Counted from the first letter of the stretch, positions 21,588-33,173 are shown. The stretch: DNA of 64,000 bases from Lineus longissimus (GCF_910592395.1 NC_088311.1:14760501-14824500), one strand, 5' to 3'. Translations and numbers: made by a program. Notes: generated from the sequence alone by a model not told the origin.

Positions 21588-21881
21588 GTTGCTCCTTCGG
21601 AAATCACCAACAAAATAACCGAAACAGCTCTCTGAGGACGCTCTTAAGGAAGCCCCAGACCATCCTTAGGATTTAAGGGCTTCCTAACCAAAAATAAAGG
21701 TGTCCTCAACTTTAAGGAGCATTCTAAATACGGGCCGACCTTAGGCTTAGGTGGCGATAGAAAGGAAGCCTTTTCTTCGAAATGAAGGTTGTTTCTAAAA
21801 TACTGTAAGGCAGCCTTAACTAGACAACAATAGGCATAAAGGAAGCCTTTGAAGTAAAGGAACATTCTAAAATATCAGCCA

Positions 21882-22808
21882 TAGTGTATTTATTCACTCC
21901 ATACAGTCCAGCAAGGTATTCCTGGCTTCTCTGCAAGCATTAGTTCTAGTCCTCTATCGAAGGTTGTCTTGGCTCTTGTGCACTAGCTATATCTTCTAAA
22001 TATCCTACATACTAATTCTATCATACAAGTGTCTAACTAACATAACTCACCCACTCTAAGCCCATTCAGGACAGGCCATTGTTACCATTGTAAGTTCCAT
22101 TCCTGATCGTGGTTTGGTCAGTTTCAGACCAGGGCAAGCACGACTGGCCAATCCTTAAAGGGAACATTCCCCACACAATAAATCATTTGACTGCTTCTAA
22201 AGCGCCAGTTTAATTTTCTTATCCTTCAATGCCAGACATCGAAGAATATCGAATGGAGGCAAATCAGTTGTTTAGAATCTTTTTTCAATCTTTATTGTTT
22301 ACACTGACAAATTGACAGGCCTCATAATTTGAAATATGACACTGACAACTTTGGGAATGATCTGGTAGCTGGAGTTTGTATTGCTTGTTTAATATTTACG
22401 TAAATTAAATCATAAATGTTGCTTCTTGCAGAAAATGTACTGTACATATGGATTTTGATGATATTCAAGTGAGCAAGATTTGGTTTACAAATCATTCTGA
22501 TGACAACATATTTCAAACGTCTCTACTTATTCTTTTGAAAGTTTCATTTCCAATATGCTGTCTGAGCCATAGAATAGAGTAATTAAACTACACAAGCATC
22601 GACTTACCGGTATAATGGTGAGAGCACATTGTCTGCGAAAATACACTTGAAAAGGGAAATCAGCAAAAAACAGTTGTGTACTAGTGACCGATTTTGCAGT
22701 ATACAAGAATACAAGCAGCATCTGACTAATTTTACAGTACAGGTCTCCAAGTGAATGGTTGGGCTGTCTGTACCAACCGTAAAATCAATCAGGAGTCGTT
22801 TCCATGCC
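21882..22808. other. no gene recognised
   Basis: Intergenic sequence without repeat or exon structure that I can support. Confidence 0.5.
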
Positions 22809-23215
22809 CTAATGTTGAAAGAATCGTTCTGTCACAAATCTGCTCACACCATACCCATCGTGGGGGCGTTGGTCAATGTGTCGTTCAAGTGGTTCTCGCT
22901 GTGGACGGCCTAACAGCGGCTCTTGTCTATCTATTGCAATATTGTGTTAGACACAACAAGCAATGATGATCTTGCATGTTCGTTCAGGGCGCATGCGAAT
23001 TTCCCCATGGAGAAAGTGGAACCTTCGTTTCAATACTCCAAAACAACGTTCAATGGAGTTGCGGGTCTTCTTCTGAGCTGTGTTGTATTGTTTTTCAGCC
23101 CATGTTGTCGGATTGAGATAGGGTGTGAGCAGAAAGGGCTTACATGGATAGCCCGAATCTCCTCACAAAAATCCTTCTCTTATGTTATTTTCAATCCACG
23201 ATTGCAGGTCACCTG
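22809..23215 (-). pseudogene. second HARBI1-like transposase remnant
   Basis: The minus strand in a single frame reads IENNIREGFL, stop, [38 protein letters not shown] (with the catalytic glutamate), [16 protein letters not shown], then KIIIACCV, stop, HNIA, and ends at a TAG at 22809-22811. This is the C-terminal third of a PIF/Harbinger nuclease of a subfamily different from the one at 20463-21587. Two in-frame stops show it is dead. The N-terminal part and element ends were not found. Confidence 0.8.
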
Positions 23216-23415
23216 ATCTTCGAGATTTAGCGGGGAAAGAAATTGTAAACAAACGCATGTGTGCAGTTCAAATGTAAATAAATATGTATTTTTGGTACTT
23301 TTGGTTGCTGGACTTGGGTCTTCCCGCAGTAAGGAGCTGGGGTCAAATAGGTGGTCTATTGTTTATGTGTGCTGTGTTAGCCAGTGCTAGCCCTTGATTA
23401 TGAAGGGATTTTCAA

Positions 23416-23731
23416 ATGAAGGTTACCATGGTTTGTTTATGTGAAATCAAATTTGCTATTGAACATGAATCTGAAATTGACGATGCTGTCGATTTTCAAT
23501 TAGAAAGTGTCGTGCGTGACAGTATTGATTTGTGTGTTGGAAATGAAACCACAGAAAATATTTCGACCCTTCTTCCTGAAATTCACAGAGTATTTCGTGG
23601 TATTATCAATGATCAGCAAAGTGACGCCGGTGGGACTGCTGCCGCCAAACCCCCAAGAAATATTTCGCAAGGGCCTAGCGGTGGCAGACCTCGTTTTGAT
23701 ATCCCTAGGGAACAGATGCAATATCTTTTGG
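23416..23731 (+). CDS. candidate 5' exon, possible integrase-core-protein N-terminus
   Basis: The frame opens at the ATG at 23416 and runs 105 codons to a donor (TTTTGG/GTAAGT, cut after 23731). The peptide ends with GRPRFDIPREQMQYLLG. A GRP.FDI..EQ...LL segment is one I associate with the N-terminus of helix-turn-helix plus integrase-core proteins common in aquatic animals; that match is from memory and weak. Upstream the protein is acidic. No following exon was found; the sequence beyond 23858 is a dispersed repeat and a transposon, so the gene may be interrupted. Confidence 0.4.
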
Positions 23732-23857
23732 GTAAGTGTCCGAGATATTTCAATAGGCCTAGGCCGATATAACTATGATAAGAAGAATAGGCTAGGCCAA
23801 AAGCTAGCTTAAAAAAAGAACCGAGAATGCATTCATGTTCTCCAAGCATGGAAAAAC

Positions 23858-24163
23858 TACTCCGTTCATTTCCGACACGAGCAACACGAGCGCCAACCAA
23901 CGGCTGTAAAACATACGACTGTATAACACAACGTCTGTATTAAACCACGTCTGTATAAAACCACGTCTGTTTAACAATACGATCCTAATTCACAACCTCC
24001 GTAAATCGCCATGTCTATAATTACTAACGTCTTAAATTTGTTAATGTCATAAATTCTAACGTCTTTGATTTAACCACCCAAATTTGCAACCTCCTTATAA
24101 AATTGGTAACGTCCATATAAAAATTGTAACATCCATTAATTGCGGATATAACCGCCCATACTA
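23858..24163. repeat. dispersed ~305-bp repeat, copy 1
   Basis: This segment matches 41463-41766 at a high level over its whole length. Both contain CCGACACGAGC.ACACGAGCGCCA, GACTGTATAACACAACGTCTG, CACAACCTCCGTAAATCGCC and ATAACCGCCCATACT. Internally it is built from degenerate short direct repeats of the type AACGTC..TATAAA / AACCTCC..TAAA. It ends just before the 9-bp duplication of the transposon at 24180. Confidence 0.88.
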
Positions 24164-24179
24164 TCGGACCAATTGGTAT

Positions 24180-25269
24180 GGTAGTTGATAAAGTATGGAA
24201 TTAGTGAAACCTTGGAAACACTGATAAACCTTGTAATATTCAATGTAAACCATGGAATCACTGTGCAAATAGCGCGGGAAATCGGGTGCGTTCCTTCCAC
24301 GATTTATACCCTCCCAACTGACAGTCTCGTCCCAGCTGACTTTCATGACTTTATTGATAGCAATTTGCCAGTTAGTTCAGAAGGCAACATTTTTAATGTG
24401 GAGGATGACGTCATCAATTGGCAATGCGCTGTGGTCGTTAAAATATTTTATTTCTCTTCAATGGAAGCAAAAATTAGTTTTTATGATTGTTTTGTATTCC
24501 ATAGACGATAAAGTATTATGCTCGGTACTAGATGCACGAGATCATAGGACAAACACACACGTGAATAAAAAAAACCGCTTAGAACTGGTGACGTCACAAA
24601 GATCTCTGCATCCCTCGATGCGTACTGGAAGATGTAAGAAATCGCTCACGGCGAAGGAAATTTTCATCCGCAAACTTCGGTAATAAACATACATGACTAG
24701 GCTTCTTTTATTCATCGTTTGTTATAAAATATCAGCAAAAAAACAGGACCTAGATTCCTGGAGGGCCTTGCATTTCATTTACGGGCATCGGTACTGCATG
24801 ATGTAGTCAATTTTCTCTGTATCACCCTGTATAACAGACCGATCCGTAGTTCCTTCAAATAGGCCCCGCGTGGTGGTGGCGTATTTATAAGCGGAGCGCT
24901 ATTGGTCCATATTATGGAAATTATTGTATATTACCATTGACCCCTAGAGGGTATTTTAGTGTAATAAAATCAATTTGAATTTGGGTGTGTGGGGCGTGTC
25001 TTTCCATATTTGGGAGATCAGTACTGTACACTGGAGGCGAGGTACAACTGGGTTGTTCTAAAATATAGACTATTGAATCGGATATGCGACAGATTTCTAA
25101 ATTACCATAAAATTCCGATCTGATCATGTAAGAATAAGCTCCAAATGTTGATTCGTAACCACGTTAGGTTCGAATGGCATTATTCCATGTTTTTATGCAT
25201 TTTAAGGAGTGTTTCCAAGGTTTATCAGTGTTTCCAAGGTTTCACTAATTCCATACTTTATCACCTACC
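24180..25269. mobile_element. non-autonomous Mutator-like DNA transposon, copy B
   Basis: The left end GGTAGTTGATAAAGTATGGA and the right end in reverse complement (GGTAGGTGATAAAGTATGGA) agree over about 50 bp with one early difference. A perfect 9-bp duplication, AATTGGTAT, lies at 24171-24179 and 25270-25278. The interior shares long blocks with copy A at 2388-3610, including GGGTGCGTTCCTTCCAC, CAATTTGCCAGT and GTACACTGGAGGCGAGGTA. It has no coding capacity that I can support. Confidence 0.88.
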
Positions 25270-25620
25270 AATTGGTATACTTTTTATGCACGCATACAGC
25301 ACGCCAAAGCTAGGTCCGAGTCTGTCGACAAATTGTTTGTTTAATTTGTCTCTTCGATATTGCTCCTTTGATATTGCATTAGATTTTCATTGCAATTCAA
25401 TCTATCCATTCAAGGTATAGCCCATTTGAACCAGCCTGCGCCACGGGTACAATGCTTGTTATATAATGTTGCTATCAATAGAAGAATCAAACATGGCGTG
25501 ACATGTTGTCTGGACTTGTTATAAGTGGCTGAATTATAGGTGCGGACGTAAAAGTAATGTGTTCTGTCTGATGTTCGGTTGTAATTAGTGCCGACAAAAA
25601 AAAGAAAGTATGTACGGGCC

Positions 25621-25628
25621 TATATAAG
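25621..25628 (+). promoter_or_regulatory. TATA box
   Basis: TATATAAG lies 46 bases before the ATG at 25667, a spacing that would leave a very short 5' leader. No other core element was identified. Confidence 0.45.
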
Positions 25629-25666
25629 CCCTATGGTATTCTGTTTTCTTTAGTTTCAATACAACC

Positions 25667-25945
25667 ATGGACGAAGACAGACAAAAACACCAGCTGCCAC
25701 ACCGAAATTATTTGAGTGTCCCAAAATGTCAGAAGGGATATTCAACTGAGAAAATTCTGAATCGACACGTGCGAAGACATGAAGATGGAAAGCATGTATG
25801 TACGATATGCAGAAAACGCTTCACTCGCCCACACCTGTTAGAGAGACAGATAACAATTATACACACGACTAACCAGAAGTTCGAATGCCCTAAGTGTTTG
25901 AAATTACGAAATTACACGAAATTACATGAACACGAAATTACATGA
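25667..25945 (+). CDS. small degenerate C2H2 zinc-finger protein
   Basis: An intronless 92-codon ORF starts at an ATG in good context (ACCATGG). It encodes three finger-like units. The first, around VPKCQKGYSTEKILNRHVRRH, lacks one expected cysteine. The second, CTICRKRF ... IIH, has Q where the first zinc histidine is usual. The third starts FECPKC but breaks down at its C-terminal part. The last codons are imperfect repeats of KLHEHEIT-like sequence, which suggests the true C-terminus was lost. It may be the N-terminus of a larger decayed gene, perhaps from a mobile element. Function unknown. Confidence 0.45.
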   Translation: MDEDRQKHQLPHRNYLSVPKCQKGYSTEKILNRHVRRHEDGKHVCTICRKRFTRPHLLERQITIIHTTNQKFECPKCLKLRNYTKLHEHEIT

Positions 25946-26890
25946 GCAACAAGCAACAAAGGCAGCAGGTAGTCCGTCAAAATTTGGTGTATAGCGGAGT
26001 CCCAGTTGCAGCATCATGGTTGCAGCAGAAACGTTATAGGCCGTAGATCTTGCTATCCTCAAAGACGATGGAAGTGCAATGAGTCAGCAGTTGTGTGTGT
26101 AATTCCATACATAGTATATAAATCCATACAGAGTATGATTATAATATAAAGTTATCAATTTATTTCGACGTCCGTTCGAAATGTGCATGTAGTTGACAAG
26201 GCAGAGTTCATACAAGATGGTTGATACAGACGTGTCAATGAGCTGGAGTAGCAGAATAGGTTCCTATAGCTGGGTGTCCAAACCAAGGATGTAGCCTATT
26301 CGCTTGCTATTCCGGAACTCCCAAACATGATCACAGAGCGACATTATATAGTCTAGCAGTTATGAAACAGTTACGAAACCCAAACTGTTTACTAACAATG
26401 ACCACAAAATAAAGTTATCATATTTGACTTGCTTCAAGAACTGTCAAACCCGTCTATCATGGACCTACCAGACAGGGAATAATTGCATAAAACATGTAAA
26501 ATGTAACTCACAATGGTCCCTTAACGACTTGCACCCATTAGCTCGTCACGGACTCCGATGGCTTAATCATTAAATTCCCAAAAAATCACATTTGGAGCCA
26601 AAACCTGACCAAAGGAATGTTATACCCTAACGACGAGACTTTAAGTCGCCTTATGTTTTAGGCTACTACTGAGAAAGGCTTTTCATGAATTTTATAAACA
26701 GTGATAAGTGCCCTTTTACACGACCACAATTTACGGCTAATAAACAACCGAATTTGATAACTTAATGAAGCCCTAAAATCCCTGTCTGGACAGTAAATCC
26801 GGCATTAAGAGTTATTACATCCACACGATCATCCTAGACTGTCTTAAACGGAAGTTACGCCTACTGTACACAATACATAGTTTAAAAATA
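25946..26890. other. no gene recognised
   Basis: A+T-rich intergenic sequence between the zinc-finger ORF and the Tc1 element. No repeat or exon structure seen. Confidence 0.5.
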
Positions 26891-26892
26891 TA

Positions 26893-28324
26893 CACTGTTG
26901 GGCAAAATGGTTGTCACCCCTGCGATGGCAGATATGATTTCATATCCATTTTTAATTTATTTTGATATGGTAAACATTAATGAGTGGAAACTTTGCAGTT
27001 GTACACACATGGTATTAGCGGGTGTTTTTGGACCACAAACTTGCACATGTTTGCCATCAATTGATTATTAATTGACATTTTATCTACGGAGGCTCATCAG
27101 GGACCTAAACTATGGAAAACATCTTTGTCATTGTTTCACTCTGTTCTCTCCATCTGACCAGATTTGATTGTCCAAATCGATAGGAATTGCACAATTGGGT
27201 AATTTCTCACTGCTTGCATACCTAATATCGCGTATTGCCCCCACGGGCTGCAATGAGCGCTGCAATTCGTCGGGACATGCTTGTAACGAGGCTTTGTATC
27301 CTTCGTTGGGGGATTTCGCCCCAAATACGGACAATTGCATCACCAAGGTCGGCAAGGTTCTGAGGCTGAGGGTCCAAATTTTCGAGTTCTCTGCCGATAT
27401 GGTCCCACAGGTGCTCTATGGGGTTCATATCCGGGCTGTAAGGAGGCCAGTCCAGACGGTTGACGTCTTGTTCGTGCAAGAAATTGTTCACTATTGCTGC
27501 TCTGTGGGGTCTGGTGTTGTCTTCTGCTAGTGTCCAGTTGTTGCCGAAGTAGGCCCTTGCTTCTGGCAGCACGTGATCTCGGAGGATCTCGAAGTAGAGG
27601 AGACCGTTTACATTTTGCTCTAGGACGCGGACTGCAGTTTTTCCATGTTAATTTTGGACAGACTACCTGCCTTCTTGCATGATACCCGGCAGCAGTCAGC
27701 CTACGGTTTACCGTTGTCCGACTAGTGTCAACATTATCCAGGTTGTGCCAGTCATTGCGCAGCTGTGTCGCCGTTTTCCTACGATCTGCACGGCAACGAC
27801 GCAAGAGGTGACGGTCGTCTCTTTCATTAGAGATGCGAGGACGAACAGTAGATCTCCCAACGTTAACATTACCGTCCTGTCGCCACTTCGAAATCCACCT
27901 TTGCACCGTCCTTTTCGAAAGTCTCATCACTTCGGCGATGGCGCCAGTACCTTGCCCGCTGCGCCACCTTCCAATGGCCTAACCTCGCTGAATTTGGCTG
28001 TATGGGCCGGGCATGACAAGTTCTGCATTGGCTGGTCAAGAAAATCCAATAGGATTGCGTTGGTTAACCAGGAGAATGCACGAACACCTAGTCGGCTGTG
28101 GACTAGGCATAGGACCGAAAGGACATGGTCAGCAGAAACACTCCTTTTACAGTGTCTTATTACATCACACGACTGCCATACCCTGTGACGAAATTGATTT
28201 AGGTCACTCATGTCAATTTCAATCTAAGAATGAAAGAAACCTGACCATGATTGTGGAGAAATATGGATATAAACCTGAAACTCACAATTTTCTATAGGGG
28301 TGACAACCATTTTGCCCAACAGTG
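26893..28324 (-). mobile_element. Tc1-like transposon, 1.43 kb
   Basis: Inverted repeats of 28 bp (CACTGTTGGGCAAAATGG, continuing TTGTCACCCC) match exactly at both ends and are flanked by the TA duplication (26891-26892 and 28325-28326). The length is near full size for the family. A defective DD34E transposase lies on the minus strand. The perfect ends indicate recent mobility, possibly driven in trans. Confidence 0.92.
27222..28014 (-). pseudogene. Tc1-like transposase, internally deleted
   Basis: The minus-strand ATG at 28014 starts a recognisable N-terminus (MPGPYSQIQRG), followed at once by a TAG. The paired helix-turn-helix part continues in frame (RLSKRTVQRWISKWRQDG, then RTTVNRRLTAAGYHARR). 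After about 27640 the frame changes, and the part that should carry the first catalytic aspartate is missing. The second catalytic residue, D in AEDNTRPH, and the third, E in NPIEHLW, remain exactly 34 residues apart (DD34E). The normal ending ARGGNTRY precedes the stop. Dead, with intact inverted repeats around it. Confidence 0.85.
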
Positions 28325-28326
28325 TA

Positions 28327-29973
28327 CATATGCAATTCATGATAACGTAGCCAACTGTAACAAAGGTAACAAACCGCCATCCGCCAACAAGTCGAAGAGA
28401 TGATTCCAAGCAAGACAGGGAGCAGAAGAGGAACCACGTACCACTGGCGAAACGATCCAGACAAGTTGAATTGAATCGACTGCAACGTGAGGTACAATTC
28501 CCTACATTCGTTCGTCAGCTTGACTAACCGTGTGCTGCGAAAGCTCGCGATTGTCCCGACGTGACGATAAATATGCTGTCCCGTAAAACAGATAGTATGC
28601 CCGTACATGCTTGAAGTGTTATCATTACTTGATGAATGAACGTATGGGTTCAAGCAAATATGATTGAATAAAAGCCAGAAAATAAGCCCATTATGACGTC
28701 CTAGGCTGTTGCCAATAGTGAATACCAACAACCAGCGCGGGGTGTTATTTATAGACTCTGATGTATATACGCTACTCAAAAAGGATAATAAATGCATCAC
28801 ATACATTTTGTGTTATTTATGGAAATCAAAAAAAAGGTTGATAAATTTTGTTTCCATATCTACCTTCTCATTTCCCAATTCATACATACTGGGAGCTAAA
28901 TCTCATGACATCTAACGCAAAGTTAATTTTCGTTCTTTGTTGGACGATACACACTCCCTATGTGAAGCCACAGCTATTGACTTCATGGAGGAGAGCAGCA
29001 TGTCAATTGATTGTCAAATTAAAGACGTGGAATAAACATCAGCAAAATTGTTAGGGGTCAGAATCGACAGTCAACACAGCGTGTGCAAGTTATGTACTCT
29101 GAACTGCAAGGTTCTAAAACTTACCATCTATCTAAACCGAGTGTATTCCGTCCTCTATAATCCTATCTATCCTCGGGAATATCTGCTTATGATCTGACGT
29201 TTACGGCCCTTATTTGCTTGTGTAATTCCAGATGAGACACAATATCCAAAACCTCTCTATTAATAAACTAACGTACAATGGTAGGCCGGTTTAAATCTCA
29301 CTATCAATTGAACACGAATTTCATCTACATTAATTCAATGACAATACTATATTTTTAGTAGGTCATTGGATTATTATAATATATGTCCTAGATATGTCAG
29401 TTATCAGTGCAGTGACAATATATATGGCTTGGTGTTCAAGTTGTATGAATGATGGCCACTGACAACACTACTCTGAATACAACCCCATCCAGATACATGC
29501 CCAAACCGATCTCCGAAAGGCGAGATGTCGTTTTCTGTTAGACGAATTAAATCGCGTGTAGGTCGAACTTTTGGTCTGACTTTTCTCTGGCGATAATGCC
29601 ACATGTAACACAATTCTTCAGCCTGAACTTAGAATTCGTAGGCTGTGAATTCATGACTGCAGGGAGACAAAGTCCGGGAGCCATGGGGTTGAACGTGGAA
29701 ATGCCGGATGAAGTTTTTTTCTCTGCAGTTTTCAATAGTCTAGGGGATGCTCATTAAGATTCAAGAGGGTGCCCGGTGATATCCCTTGAGCGCTTTTCAA
29801 AATATGCTAGTTAAGTCCGCCATTACTGAAATTCAATTAATTGGCTGTAACACATTTATTATACATGGTAACATCATAAAAATTGTGTCTACACCCATGT
29901 TTTTAGGGTCTACGAACATGATAAGCCCATCACTTTTGCAATTTAATACCTCACACTGGACGAATCACATTAA
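28327..29973. other. no gene recognised
   Basis: Intergenic sequence. Short ORFs are present on both strands but none has coding character, splice context or family similarity that I recognise. Confidence 0.5.
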
Positions 29974-29977
29974 TTAA

Positions 29978-32087
29978 AGAGGTTGAATAGCGCCTCCAGA
30001 AGCAAGCAACAGCGCCACCCGTAGCAGAAATAAGAACTGCTTAGTTACGTCATGGTTTCCATATACGGCATCTCATTTGCATATTTTTACAACCTTATTT
30101 ACTACGAGTTATAAATATGCCAGTAGCACGTGGATCATGCCGGGCGGCGCTGTCAGGTGTTTTCACTATGGGTTACATAATCGGCTACAAAGAGGCCAGT
30201 GTTCTAGTAAATGAAGTTAGCAATGATAGCGAAAGAATGTTAGTGTATGTTACGCCGTCAATAGCGATAATAGTGAGTTGGAGAGAGGAGAAAATGGAAA
30301 ATGGAGAGAATAGTAGTATGGATTTCGAGTCCCAAGAAGAAACTTTGCAAAGTTTTCATCAAACTGATAATCATATTCCTTCCTTCTCTGTCTCCAACAA
30401 TTAAAAGTTGCTGCAGTCAACCTGATGCGTTTATCCGCGAGCGAATCGACGAGACGAAGCATTTTTCAAGCATCCGAATGGTACCTTACAGATCCGCAAG
30501 GGGCGCGTTACCGAAAATGCTGCAAAAATCATTAACGTGATCGTAAATATTGTCATATTTTTCAAAATGAGAGTATGTAAATGATACGCAGACGGTAAAC
30601 CAATGAAAGGCCAGTATCTATTGAACCTTACAAGTGATTTGGGGGCCTTGAAACTCCTTATATTTATCAATGAAACCTTATTCCCGCCTAAGGTTTTGAC
30701 CGGGCCGTTCAAAACTCCCCATTTTTTGGCGGGCCATTCCCTTTAAGCTAATTAGGTCGGCCATCATTAATGAAATTTAGTTTATGTGGAATATCTCAGG
30801 AAATATTTGCTTATGTAGAGTCATTCCGATTCAACGAACGTGGCTTCGGCCAATTCAAATGTAAACAAAGCCGTCTTCGAAGCTTTAATGCGAGCATGGT
30901 TTTTACCTAAATCTACATTTTTGCTGAATCATATGATATGTGTAAGTAAAAGGAAAAATGATGTTCGACAATAAACGACTTTCCTTAAAACAGGCCTAGA
31001 AACATTCGTTTTCTAGCTAAATTTAGGAAAAAGGCTATTTCTAGTCTTGACACTTTTCCTTTTACTAGGGATAAGCTTATGTTACTAGTAGTGGTATTAA
31101 AGGGAAGGGCTCGCCAAAAAATGGGGAGTTTTGGACGGCCCGGTCAAAACCTTAGGCGGGAATAAGGTTTCATTGATAAATATAAGGAGTTTCAAGGACC
31201 CCAAAACACTTGCAAGGTTTAAGAAATACTGGTCTGTCATTGGTTTACGTTTTCTTATCATCAACATACTCTCATCTTGAAAAATAAGACAATATTTACG
31301 ACCGATGCGACCAATTTTTACATTCATTTTGCAACATTATCGTTAACGCGCCCCTTGCAGATTCGTAAGGTACTACATGTATTTGGATGTTTTGCGACAA
31401 ACTGCCTATAGTCTAGTTTCTTCGCTTGTGGATAAACGAATAAGTTACACTGCGGTTCCTTACTGTTGGAATCGAAGGAGAGAGGAAAGGCCTACTATAT
31501 TCATCTGATGTTACTAAGTTCTTTTTTGGAGTCTCCAAGGCCTAGCCTTCCGCTGCCAAATACAGTAGGCTATAACGATGAAAACTGATGCGCCGAGGTA
31601 TGTGTAACGTTACTCATGAAAGCATACATCACATACACGGCGTTTTGTCTGGTATCGCTATATATATCATGTTCGTATCGTAATCAGTCCTCTTTCTAAG
31701 GTTATTTGGTTTCCATGGTTTCCACGTCCCCACCCGACTCAAAGCCATTATATGTACTACTATTCTTTGCATTCTCCATCTTTTCTTTGCTAAAACATCA
31801 CTTCTATTACTATTGACGATGTAACATGTCCTAACTGCATTCCGCTATCATCGCCGACTTTATTTATATACCAGAAGACTGGCCGATTATGTAACCCATA
31901 GTGGAGACAGCTGACAGCACCCAGGGGATCCATGTGCTGCTCGTAGTATTTTCAACTCGTAGTAAACAAAAAGTTGTAAAGTTTTGTAAATAAGCTTCCT
32001 TATATGGAACTAGTGACGTCACACAGTAGTTTGTAATTTCGCTACAGATGTCACTACTGCTCTCGCTTGTAAGACGATTCAATCTCT
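29978..32087. mobile_element. long foldback element flanked by TTAA
   Basis: The left arm (29978 to about 30747) is an inverted, diverged copy of the right arm (about 31095-32087). Outer ends are AGAG.TTGAAT. Shared blocks include CACTATGGGTTACATAATCGGC, GGTACCTTACAGAT..GCAAGGGGCGCGTTA-like and CTCCTTATATTTATCAATGA. TTAA lies on both sides (29974-29977 and 32088-32091), the duplication of piggyBac and Kolobok elements. The right arm is about 220 bp longer. A unique spacer of about 350 bp separates the arms. No transposase. Confidence 0.75.
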
Positions 32088-32609
32088 TTAACTAATAAAC
32101 AAGGTGTTTAACACCAAATAAATTATTTATTATCCTATCGCACCACAACATAAGGATATTTTTACATATAATTTATTTAACTTTAAAGTTTTTTCATACT
32201 GAAGTCAGCAGGGTTCTCAAATCCAGGGATAGAGAGATTGAATGACTCTATCAGAACTTATTTTTATTGCATACTGGGCGCACAGGCGCTCACCAGAACT
32301 CCAATTATAAGGTGAACAGGAACACAGTTAGATGCTCAGAAGGAATTCATCAAACTTCTGAAAGATTCGATAGACCAGCATCCTAATATCCCCACTTCTA
32401 TTCAAAGGTATCAGAAATCATTATCTGATACATATACTAGACTTGAGTATGTAATTGCCCCGAGGCTGTACATCATTGGTTCTAACATGGTACTTAGGAT
32501 TGGTAAGGTAGAGCATTACAATAATGATACTTCAATTGCACCCAGAAGTATTAAGGTAGCAGGAAGGGGTGGGCGTTTGAGGTTTCTGAGTGTGAAGGGG
32601 TATAGTGGT

Positions 32610-32677
32610 GTCTGTTGACTGTGCTTTAAGAGAGACTAGGCATGATGCCAGTCTCTCTTAAAGCACAGTCAACAGAC
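32610..32677. repeat. perfect 28-bp hairpin
   Basis: The arm GTCTGTTGACTGTGCTTTAA (32610 onward, 28 bases) pairs exactly with 32650-32677 across a 12-base loop. The same arms recur at 35786-35852, and a single half-copy lies at 35427-35472. It is a terminal motif of the composite element; the pre-miRNA-like shape is probably incidental. Confidence 0.88.
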
Positions 32678-33173
32678 ATGTGGTTTCAGTATTAGGTCTT
32701 TCATTATAGCAATGGGAAAATGTAAGTAATTTTCGTTAGGTCCGTCATAACAAAGATTGACTCAACCACTCTCTTGACGCAAGGGCCCAACGCGCCGCGT
32801 AGCGGCAAAAAAGCGAAGCTGGCGAAACATTTATAACGGGTCACCGTCACTTATTATTGGACTTATAGCGCATTTACGGGGTTGCAACTATTTTGCTTTA
32901 TAGTGTCACCAGGAAAGAAAAGCATGCGACCTAACGCCGATCTATTTGTATAAAGTGATAATTGGAAGGTATATAGTAGGAAATATCAATAAAATAATCA
33001 TTCCATGTCGTCTTTTGAGGGCATTTTTGATTGTAAAAAATATATGTGTACGTCACCGTAGTCTCTGCAATGATAATTTTATCAGAGCAGTCTCGCGCAA
33101 GTAGAAGTTCTTCACCTATTAGTTCTTCACTTGTTAGTCTCAACGTCTGGCGCAAAGCCAGACGTTTTCCATT

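Larger units (their letters stand above)
18791..21881. mobile_element. PIF/Harbinger DNA transposon, two genes
   Basis: The left end TGGCTGATATTTTAGAA and the right end in reverse complement agree over about 17 bp and then continue with GTTCC.TTA. Subterminal regions are rich in CTTAAGG, AAGGC and CCTTA motifs in both orientations. Flanking bases are TA on each side. The interior encodes the two proteins of this superfamily: a Myb/SANT-like protein (plus strand) and a HARBI1-like nuclease (minus strand), transcribed toward each other. All damage seen is three single-base frameshifts, so the copy is young or the indels are assembly errors. Confidence 0.88.

Noticed and set aside
27679-28188. 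169-codon plus-strand ORF in the Tc1 element
   Set aside because: Antisense to the transposase helix-turn-helix region.
32610-32677. A microRNA precursor
   Set aside because: The perfect 28-bp stem recurs as the end motif of a repeated element, so a transposon end is more likely.
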